Part shown: positions 55,856 to 64,000 of the stretch, one piece after another
Numbering within the stretch: the first letter of the stretch is position 1
Layout: each line of letters opens with the position of its first letter
Assembly: GCF_964204645.1 (NCBI RefSeq)
Contig: NC_134033.1
Coordinates: 16,308,155 to 16,372,154 of the forward strand
Direction of reading: 5' to 3'
Origin: Tubulanus polymorphus
Taxonomy: Eukaryota; Nemertea; Palaeonemertea; Tubulaniformes; Tubulanidae
Length of the DNA: 64,000 bases
Translations under genes and position numbers: made by a program
Notes under the pieces: model-generated
What the model saw: the letters and a program-made list of their open reading frames with translations, nothing else
What the model was told of the DNA's origin: nothing
The model's database searches: none

Positions 55856-56335
55856 AGTCCCGCGACACGCTACCGATTTCCCTGATTGGCGACCTGTTGA
55901 AATATCACCAGGAGCCACAACACACAATACCTAGTTCTATGATTGTCAACTCAGTGAAATATTTACAGCAGTCCCGACACTACCGAGTTCCCTGATTCTC
56001 AACTCGGTGAAATATTCCCAACACTACCGAGTTCCCTGATTCTCAACTCGGTGAAATATTTACAGCAGTCCCAACACGCTACCGAGTTCCCTGATTCTCA
56101 ACTCGGTAGAATATTTACAGCAGTCCCAACACGCTACCGAGTTCCCTGATTCTCAACTCAGTGAAATATTTACAGCAGTCCCAACACGCTACCGAGTTCC
56201 CTGATTCTCAACTCAGTGAAATATTTACAGCAGTCCCAACACGCTACCGAGTTCCCTGATTCTCAACTCAGTGAAATATTTACAGCAGTCTCAACGCTAC
56301 CGAGTTCCCTGATTCTCAACTCGTAGAAATAGAAC
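55856..56335. repeat. 55-bp minisatellite
   Basis: About eight units on CAGCAGTCCCAACACGCTAC, CGAGTTCCCTGATTCTCAAC and TCAGTGAAATATTTA. Central units are nearly identical; the first two are shorter or diverged. Confidence 0.88.
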
Positions 56336-56924
56336 CTGAATCTATTGAACCTGAAAATGATACGTACATTCCTCCTATTAACTTTATTTCAGTATTGATT
56401 TGTTTCATCGGGAAATAGAATCTTGAACTAATCTTTATATAAGATGTGTTTATTATCAAATTCATTCGTTCAATCCAGATGTTTTTTAATCTTTGGACAG
56501 TGATGAATGATAACCCTAATTTGTTGGCTTGATTTTGGTATCCTTTAAGCGCCCACTGGTCGCATCTGTCGGAAATGAAATAGGTAGGGGCTTTAGATTC
56601 ATTTAACTGATGTCTATTTTAACATTCTGTATCATAACAATATGTTATGCTAATATACCGTCACTGTTTCATTTATGTGTCACTATATTATGACGTGTTT
56701 TCATTCTATCAGAAAATAAATAATGATAATGATAATAATCATAATCACAATGATTATAATCTCGACATGAGAGCACAGCGTGTGGCCTAGAAGTCAGTTT
56801 TGATGGTATTTTACACTTTATTGAAGGATTGCAAAAAAGTCTTCATTGAACGGGGTTGAATAAAGAAAAGTGACTCCATGATTTGAATGTTTAGCAAATG
56901 CGTTTCCATGCCCATCCAACCTGA

Positions 56925-57200
56925 TGGCATCGACTCAGCCACGGTACGAACCCCTGCCACACCAGACCGGCTGCGCACGAAAACTTGCGGCACCAATCAG
57001 ATTGCTCGTTGTATAATCGCTGAGGTAAATTTCATGGAAGAACTATAAATGGGAAAACTCGGGCTAAAATAAAACGGGATATCTGATTGGCTGATAATGA
57101 CATAATCTAAGCTGCGCGTGTAGCTGCGCACTCGGTCTCGTGTGGCAGGGTTTCGCTCGATGCCATCAGGTTCGAATCCCTGCCGGGGGAGGAGGTTCCA
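56925..57200. mobile_element. Foldback element with tRNA-like end
   Basis: CCTGATGGCATCGACTCAGC ... CCCTGCCACACCAGACCG is mirrored by CGGTCTCGTGTGGCAGGGTT ... CGATGCCATCAGG. The right end continues GTTCGAATCCCTGCCGGGGG, which resembles a pol III B box. No coding sequence. Confidence 0.65.
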
Positions 57201-57507
57201 TGCCTACATACCATAACTTTAAGTAAGTCAACATGGATGTTATGTAAATGGCACATTTGCCAGCCGAAGGGCTGTGGGCATTATTCGATCTGCAGCGATC
57301 AATGCCCCCCTAGATAGATCGTGTATTTGAAGTCTCTATAGGCAGGTGGTGTTTCCCATACAGAAGCCCACCAGTCACACACCTGTCGGGACAACAACGA
57401 AAGCGAAATTTTACGATTGTATTTTCCGCTATAAATTCTGGAAATCCATGTCTGAAACTGATAAATAGTTATACTGATAAACGACGATCACTAATACGAG
57501 ATATTGC

Positions 57508-57578
57508 TATAAAATCAGAGCTTTAAAATGCATTCGAATCGTTGTTAACCTCAACACCGACTTCGTCCAGTTAAACAG
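57508..57578 (+). promoter_or_regulatory. TATA box and noncoding exon of peptide gene C
   Basis: TATAAA at 57508-57513; the conserved block follows, with AGTTAAACAG|GTAACA at 57578 (AGCAAAACAG in the other three). Confidence 0.75.
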
Positions 57579-57683
57579 GTAACATTTCTGTTCATTCTCA
57601 CTCGATTGTCTCTTCTCTCCACTCGCAGTGGATTCGTTAGCTCATTCGATCAACATCTCGATTGCATTTTTCTAAATTCCAGA

Positions 57684-58919
57684 ATGGTTTCGCTGAAAGT
57701 CATCGCGCTGCTCCTGGTTCTGGGACTGGTTGCCGTTCAGGCAAATAACCCGGGTAATGGTAAGTGATATGATGCATGAAGACACAGTATCTAGGACGGA
57801 TCAATTCTAAAATACATGTTATCGAGCAACCTACGCAATATGTTGGTTTTTGAATACTCAGCGGCTAGTTGCTCGAAGTTGTTTAGAGTTTACCGGTGGA
57901 CAAATACCACGATGGTTAGTTACAATGCAATTTCGATTGTCACTATAACACTTATTCACTAGTTAACTTCAACAAACGCGATAGCAACCAGGGCTGAAAA
58001 CTCACCCGAATGACTTGAATGCGATGAAGATTTAGGGCTAGGCTAAAATGTTGTTACGCATCTAAGGTAACGTTTCATCTCTGGTCAACATCAATGTCTT
58101 TTATAGCAGGGTTGAGACAGTCAGAAACGTATATGCAGTTTCGTAATAAAACCTACATATACATAATGGGGTAGTTTTTTGTTTCGGTATTAAGAAATGG
58201 ATGCTTTTTGAAACTATGTACATATCGTTATCATAGTATGTACGATCATATATATTCTTTTCCATTTCCAGACATCGAACTCGAAACTGGTGAGTAAAAA
58301 TACTTCGTTTCGACTGAAGAAGTGTGAATTATATACCGGTAAATTGTCGAGGGCCCCCCTTTCGGCTAAATGAGAAATACAACTCAATATCCATACATTT
58401 AAAATGCTCTTATAGGATTTACGGCCAATAAATCGAAAGGTTTTAACTAGGTTTGAACCAAGTTGAACAGTCGTGACTTGAGCAAAAATTTCAAGACCAG
58501 GCTTAAGTTAGATTGTTTATAGTTATTGGTTAGTCTTATACGGGTCTCGAGTCTAAGCCACTGAACATCTGGCTCTGTATTAAGCTGGCTACTTCATATT
58601 TACAGGGGAGGACTCGGGAAAGAGATTAGAAAAACGTGGGCCGGTCGCCGGAGCTATAGCCGTCGAAGCCATCAAAGCAGCTCTCCAACTTGGTACCAAT
58701 CTTCTGGACAGCATCTCGCAACATTACTACACCAACAAAGCCATGACCTGTTACTGGAACGATTGGAGAGCACGTGACGCCCGCGCCCGTATCGAGAGAA
58801 CCTTCAGACATTGTCGATTCTCACGCTACAAACGTATCTGGGGTTGGGTAAGCGGAAGATGGTACTGTCTGATGAAACAGGTTGCTTGTAAAACTCTGGG
58901 TCACGCTCTCGGTAAATAA
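57684..58919 (+). CDS. Cationic four-Cys peptide precursor C
   Basis: Coding exons 57684-57759, 58272-58289 (18-base microexon) and 58606-58919, all phase 1, give 135 aa. Signal peptide MVSLKVIALLLVLGLVAVQA, then NNPGN, acidic IELET and GEDSGKRLE, Lys-Arg, mature N-terminus GPVAGAIAVEAIKAALQL as in gene A, and the conserved four-Cys core. The propeptide carries an additional Lys-Arg a few residues before the main site. Polyadenylation signal AATAAA at 58999-59004. Gene C sits in the arm opposite gene D, but its first 65 bases after the cleavage site match gene A rather than D. Confidence 0.82.
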
Positions 58920-60977
58920 ATACCCTGAGAGTCGTGCATGTAATATCATCTCATTTTTCGATTTACTCTAAATTGTAAAACGTAAAATATTGAGAGCGAA
59001 TAAACACGATAAAACTATCTGACCAGCAATCAATATATTTTGTGTCTATTTTTTCGTAATGCGCCGGGAGGCGAGGTCTAAGCCGCTGATTTGCATTCGT
59101 AAGACACGTGATCACAGAAATCTGCATCAGATTTATTAGAGGTAGCTTAAACACTTTTTTGTACTTTCCGCAGTAGCGCCCACTACAACAGGAATCCAGG
59201 TTTCGATCGGTGTCCACCGATTACGGAATTCTCGCCAGAGACACTCTGCCTATTCCTGAATAGCATTATCTATGAACCTGATAGAAGTGGTCGGTGCGTG
59301 AGGGAGAATTGATACAGAAAAAGTTACAAGCTATAAACAGATCAAAGAGGAGCAAACTAGGAAATTAACTAAACCACTAGCTCAAGGAAACATTTTCGGA
59401 CTTTATTTCTTCGTCTTTATTCTGCGATTCTTGTTACATTATCATCACAACACGGATATAGTGTTTTATCGATCGCGGGTTAGTTCAGAGTCTCGAATTT
59501 TGTAATCTTTAATACTAGATATGAACCTCCGATCACGTGTTGTCTCCGATCCATTTCTGTCGGCTACAGAGAAACGTTAAAATGATATAAAGAGAATTCC
59601 ACACTGATAAAACGAGAAAAATGATCTCCGAAAATTGTCCTTAAAGCTAATGATTTATTAATTCTAAATTTCTTCAACTGCAACATAATTATAGTCATCT
59701 TCAGGAATATTTAGTGAAGTGCTAAGAAGAACAAACAGACAAGTAAAGTAATAAGGCATGAAACAAACTACGTAGGGGTATAACATCATACAACAGAATG
59801 AATAACGAAACGAGTAGTAATTAATATAAGTTAACTATTTTATTTGACGCACAAGCTTTCGCTACTATTGTACTAGAAGCTTCATCAGGTGTGAATCACC
59901 ATAGATCAGTTACAAACTAGACAAACGAAGAAAAAACAAACTAGAGGAGGTAATTATCAAAAACAATAGCGAATTTAAGTGGAGTGAGTGACAATAAATC
60001 CCACAATAATGACGAAAAACAAAGTCCGAAAAAGTTTGCTAGAGCTAGCAGTATATTCGACGTTTCGACTTTACTCTGATATTCATCTTCAGGAAAACCC
60101 AGTCACTGGGTCACTCATCCCACGTACTGAAGTAGAATACAACACCAGTACGTGGGATTATCTACAATATTCATATACAACCAAGCTCTAATGAATTTTA
60201 TGATTTCAACTGTCAGCAATATTCATTCACACATTATACACGATTAAATTTCACAACCGGGGGCTAAAATCCATTCGAAGCCTTGTGAACGAAATAAGCT
60301 TAATAAGTCACGTGGAACAATCATTGACTGGAAACCCGTCAGACAATGTCCGAAACCCGTCACACAATGTCCGAAACCCGTCACACAATGTCCGAAACCC
60401 GTCGACAATTTGTATGCAATATTGTCAAACAATGTGTTGTCTGGAAACCATCCGTAACTACAAAACAATGTGATGAGTATCAACTGTACCATCTGTAACC
60501 AGGGATGCTGTGACGCGGAGAGTACCATCTGATACCAGGGATTCTAATTCATACGAGTCGCTGAAATATTACCAGTTCAAGTCTTGTTTGACCAGTCACC
60601 AGCGAGGTAGGTACGCACAGTTCCACAGTTGTGTGAGTTAGATATTACTACGAGTTAGGATTTAGTACAATTTCAATACGAGTTATCTCCCAGTGAAATC
60701 TTCACGGTAAATCTGTTGACTATTGGGTTGAAATTAGTTCATTTACAATGGATTTTAATACTGAGACGGATCTGAACTCACAACTGTAGAACTGACTCCA
60801 TGAGGTATTGATATATAATAATTGTTTCATACGCTCTTTGTACAAAAGTGTAATTCTCCTATCAATGACTCATCTTCATTTCACCGATTCCTGGTTATCT
60901 TACTTTCTGTGTTTATTTGTCATATTTTTTATTTTCTAGTCACAGCACAAAGTATTTTGTAGAGCCAGTCATAATCA
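58920..60977. other. Intergenic between peptide gene C and the amidated-peptide gene
   Basis: After the 3' flank of gene C (to about 59127) there is no recognisable coding sequence. 60250-60790 is a repeated segment also found at 63370-63800. An AG acceptor and short exon-like sequence occurs at 60940-60984. Confidence 0.5.
60250..60790. repeat. Repeated segment upstream of the amidated-peptide gene
   Basis: Contains AAAATCCATTCGA, a short tandem run of CCGAAACCCGTCACACAATGT, AACAATGTGTTGTCTGGAAACCATCCGTAACTA and CCAGGGATGCTGTGACGC..GAGTACCATCTGATACCAGGGA, followed by CAGTTCCACAGTTGTGTGAG. The same order occurs at 63370-63800. Confidence 0.78.
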
Positions 60978-62266
60978 TGAAGGGTAAGAGCATACTTAAC
61001 AATTCCCTTCTAAAGCCTTCAAGTCTGATCCCGAATGACGTCGCTAATGTCCTTAGGTTTGTGTCCTTTAGGGCTCTTAATAGTCAGGCATAATTTCTGA
61101 AAGTGTCTTGAAGAGGTTGTGATGATTTTGGATTTTTGTTGGCAGCCATCTTTTTGGAAGTGTTTATAGGGATGATGATGTCATAGGGGGATTAATGGGG
61201 GTAGTCTCCTTTTTGGAAGTATTCATAGGGATTTGGTAAAGTCATCTTTTTGGAAGTGTTTGTAGTGTTGGTTATTATGTATGAATTTGTTTTCTGTACA
61301 GATATTCGAGCAATGTTCACTGTAATGGTTGTCGGTTGTATACTGATATCGACGATAGTCAGATCAGCTCCGGCCTCAGCAGGCGATTCATCTGCTCCAG
61401 CCTCTCCAGCCGCGCCTCCCGCAGACAATCCTACTCCAGTCGCTCCTTCGACAGACGATGATGAGGTAGCGGCAGCGGCGGCGGCGGAATTTAGTAAATT
61501 GGTTGAAGAAGTTTACAAGGAGATGGAGAAAGCTGACGATCCGGATAGCACTCGAAGCAAACGTTTGCCTTTTAGTAAGATACTGGTGGGGCGAGGTTTT
61601 TTTTAAATATCAATTTATTAGCCAAAGATGATTAACACAAGTGCAAGTTGAAAGGAAATATCGTCTATATTTCATATTCTAAACATAATATTCGTATTTC
61701 TTTTGAAATATTGAAAAAACTGTATGTTTTGTAAATAACAACTGAAGTAAACACAATTAGGTTAACTAGCTTTTGTCAGATTTACCGATTTGTGTCATTA
61801 GGTGTTCTAGGACAAATCCTTGCGACAAATTAGAAAATTTACAACTGCGACTAAACAAAATATAGTATCACAAGTAATATAATAGTAATAATAACAGTAA
61901 TATATAATATCACAAGTATACACATATGTCAATCATGGTCTTGCTACTATTGTCTCATCAATAATTTGTCTTTCTAGATGTTGGTAAATTAGTGCAAGCA
62001 GCTAACATTGCCAGAAGTCTAATCAGTATTGCACGTAAGTACTAACGAGTCTATCCTACATATAGTACGGAAGGTGCCATACGGAAGGTGCCAAGGTGCC
62101 TTGGTGCCATACGGGATAATGCCATTCGACATAATAAGTCGAAATTGTGAAATAATTATCTTGTAAGTCACCGAGGGGAATCCGCAATATAGTCCTTTCA
62201 TTTGAACTCTTTCAATCTATTTAAGTCATTTTTATCATTTCAGTTCGAATCAAAAACTTCGGTTAG
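60978..62266 (+). CDS. Precursor of a predicted amidated amphipathic peptide
   Basis: Exons 61313(or 61302)-61574, 61978-62034 and 62244-62266, all phase 1. From the ATG at 61313 the product has 113 aa; an upstream mini-exon at 60978-60984 (ATGAAGG, donor GTAAGA) would join in frame and add Met-Lys-Asp-Ile-Arg-Ala. A signal peptide (MFTVMVVGCILISTIVRSA) is followed by a Pro/Ala/Ser-rich then acidic propeptide (TDDDEVAAAAAAEF, VEEVYKEMEKADDPDS), a Lys-Arg site at about 83-84, and a short C-terminal peptide beginning LPFNVGKLV and ending RIKNFG. The final Gly before the stop is a standard amidation signal, so the mature product would be 28 residues with a C-terminal amide, no acidic residue, and alternating hydrophobic and basic faces. 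AATAAA at 62387. Antimicrobial or signalling role inferred; family not recognised. Confidence 0.78.
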
Positions 62267-62850
62267 ATTAAACCGTCTTCATATCGGCCGTGGACCATTC
62301 ATTCATCTCGAAACTAATATCTTGAATATTGCATATGATATGTATATGTATGTTTCATTAATTGTGATGAACAAATTATTGTTCTGAATAAATATCGTCA
62401 ACTATCTGTCATATAGAAACGAGTTTGTTTTATTAGCTGTGAACTCTTTACCTGAGACAATAGCGAGCAAGGACAATAGGAGTTCCTGGGCTCGATGCCT
62501 TTGGCTGCGATTGACCTCACTTTCATTTTTTGGGGTTGAGACACAACTACAAATGACGGGTAAAACCTGGTGTTGAATTGGTGTAACGTAAGATGGATAT
62601 TTTGCTATAAAGGTTTAAAACCCTTTACTAGTTTATTCGAGATCTCACCACTCGTGCATCGTAGCCCAAATAAACTTGTTTACCTATTACAGTAGTATCT
62701 TTTTCTCTACATTTTACTGATTCCTTATTCCATACTTCAAAAAAATGATTATTTCTAAACCCAAGATTCAAAGATTCAAAAGATTAAATTTAAATTTAAT
62801 TAAAACTAAATTTATTGCTCAAGAAATTAAAAATCTATATATAGCCGCGA

Positions 62851-62915
62851 AGCTGCTGCTGCCACTGCTGCCGCCGCCCCCGCTGCTGCTGCCGCTGCCG
62901 CTGCCGCTGCTGCTT
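62851..62915. repeat. GCT/GCC trinucleotide repeat
   Basis: About 65 bases of GCTGCT, GCCGCC and GCTGCC units in otherwise AT-rich DNA. Frames across it give Leu/Pro or Ala runs and are not taken as genes. Confidence 0.85.
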
Positions 62916-63369
62916 CATCTTTATCTTTGGTTATATACAGGAACCAAAATAACGTGTTTGCCGTTGAATTCTAATTCCACGGTTTATTGATTTTCTTGGT
63001 CGGCTTAGTTCGTGTTGAAGAAGTGTCGTACCTGGAGTGTTGGTCCAATACTGAGCATTGCTAGATTTCTTTGATTTTGAACTTTATACGGCCGTTTGTA
63101 GCATCTCCTTTATATCGTCGTCGGAATAGTTTAGGTTTAAATGTTGCTGAACAAGTTGTAACTTAACTTGTCTTAATCCATTTTAGCAACAGAGAAAACT
63201 TTCGCGCGATGGAGGAATATAGGCGATCGGAATGCTAAGAACTAAAGAATATAAAAATCTAGAATTCAACACAAAGTATCTCATAAATCTCATCATTTAA
63301 ACATCCTTACAATATTCACACATACAGACACTAACAAATAGGTTACATACAGTTCAATGTAACATGTGG

Positions 63370-63890
63370 GCCTAAAATCCATTCGAGTCATCGTGAAATA
63401 AACTAATAAGTCACTTGGAACAATCATCGACTGGAAACCCGTCAAACCATTCCCGAAACCTGTCAAACAATGTATGCAATTGTCAAACAATGTGTTATCT
63501 GGAAACCATCCGTAACTAGAGACAATGTGATGCGTATCAACCGGACCATCCAACCACGGATGCTGTGACGCAGGGAGTACCATCTGATACCAGGGACGCT
63601 ATTCATAAGAGCCGCTGAAATATTACCAGCTTCAGTCTTGTTTGACCGGTCACCAGCGACAGTAGAGGTAGGTACGTACGTTGAAGTCATGGACCCAGTT
63701 CCACAGTTGTGTGAGTTTAATTTAACTCTTCACTAAGGATCGTATCATTTTCCCAAAATGATTTATCTCTGAGTCAAATTTAAACAGTGGAACTAACTAA
63801 ATATGTATCTTGAATGGTGCATATATTATATATGTCTGATTGAATAATTATGATGAACAAATTATAGTTCTTCTTCTGAATAAATAAATG
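63370..63890. repeat. Second repeated segment plus 3'-UTR-like sequence
   Basis: 63370-63800 parallels 60250-60790. It is followed at once by ATCTTGAAT..TGCATAT and GATGAACAAATTATAGTTCTT..CTGAATAAA, which parallels 62310-62392 (GATGAACAAATTATTGTTCTGAATAAA). The coding exons that lie between these blocks in the first copy are absent. Confidence 0.65.
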
Positions 63891-64000
63891 AATAAACTAT
63901 CAGTCATAGAAAATTGTGTCTTGAATCCAGTAACTGAGTAGTTGAGAGTTAGAGGTAATTTTAAGTAGAAATTAGTTCATTTTCAATGAGTTTTAACTTA

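Larger units (their letters stand above)
55336..57409. other. Spacer between the arms of the inverted duplication
   Basis: Contains a 55-bp tandem repeat at 55856-56335 and a foldback at 56925-57200. Upstream regions of the divergent genes D and C lie at its two ends. No coding region is supported. Confidence 0.55.
57410..59127. repeat. Right arm of the 1.7-kb inverted duplication (gene C)
   Basis: Reverse complement of 53637-55335, from GAAATTTTACGATTGTATTT before the promoter to CACGTGATCACAG after the gene. Confidence 0.85.
62267..64000. other. 3' flank and repeat DNA to the window end
   Basis: Includes the polyadenylation signal of the amidated-peptide gene (62387), a GC-rich trinucleotide run at 62851-62915, the repeated segment at 63370-63800, and a stretch at 63815-63890 resembling the 3' UTR of the amidated-peptide gene. 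No convincing gene. Confidence 0.5.

Noticed and set aside
62745-62990. Plus-strand Leu/Pro-rich 81-codon frame, and a minus-strand Asp-Glu-Ala-rich frame resembling the propeptide of the amidated-peptide gene
   Set aside because: Both derive from the GCT/GCC trinucleotide run; the Ala-rich resemblance is low-complexity and no signal peptide or cleavage site accompanies it.

Overview
The window is animal genomic DNA. Genes are split by GT-AG introns, most intron junctions fall in codon phase 1, the genes encode extracellular modules (CUB, C-type lectin, LDLa, LRR, vWD, C8, TIL, kringle, LamG, PAN), and the intergenic DNA is full of minisatellites and small foldback elements. The mixture of GRL101-type receptors, secreted mosaic proteins and GT10/LicD enzymes suggests a lophotrochozoan invertebrate (mollusc, annelid, brachiopod or similar). 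This is inference; I cannot name a species. There is no operon, rRNA, intact tRNA, CRISPR array or transposase gene. All exon boundaries below were derived by hand from GT/AG sites and reading phase.

Layout. 1-13.3 kb: two tandem, nearly identical GRL101-like receptor genes on the + strand. The first lacks its 5' end in this window; the second appears complete at 1,931 aa. The duplicated unit has an 8.84-kb period and includes about 1.25 kb of 3' flank. 13.4-25.1 kb, minus strand: one 23-exon gene for a secreted or surface mosaic protein of about 1,203 aa (vWD-C8-TIL, seven one-exon mini-repeats, Thr/Pro-rich linkers, three kringles, more linker, C8-TIL). 27.6-30.6 kb, minus: a secreted PI-PLC-X protein with two paralogous Cys-rich modules. 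32.4-36.5 kb, plus: a secreted LamG-PAN protein, divergent from the previous gene. 38.2-42.7 kb, minus: two Golgi-type enzymes, a LicD/fukutin-like transferase and an alpha-1,3-fucosyltransferase.

46.1-58.9 kb: a cluster of four paralogous three-exon genes (three on +, one on -), each with the same TATA promoter and noncoding first exon. They encode signal peptide, acidic propeptide, Lys-Arg cleavage site and a highly cationic four-cysteine peptide with Cys spacing C-x20-C-x17-C-x6-C. I do not recognise the family. 61.0-62.3 kb: a fifth precursor with the same processing logic but unrelated sequence, ending in a predicted 28-residue, acid-free, amphipathic, C-terminally amidated peptide. Together these look like an effector-peptide locus, probably antimicrobial or a secreted or mucus defence; this function is inferred from architecture only.

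The genes share a theme of cell-surface, mucus or secreted recognition (lectin/CUB receptors, mucin-like protein, glycosyltransferases, cationic peptides). They are separate transcription units and nothing in the sequence proves that they work together.
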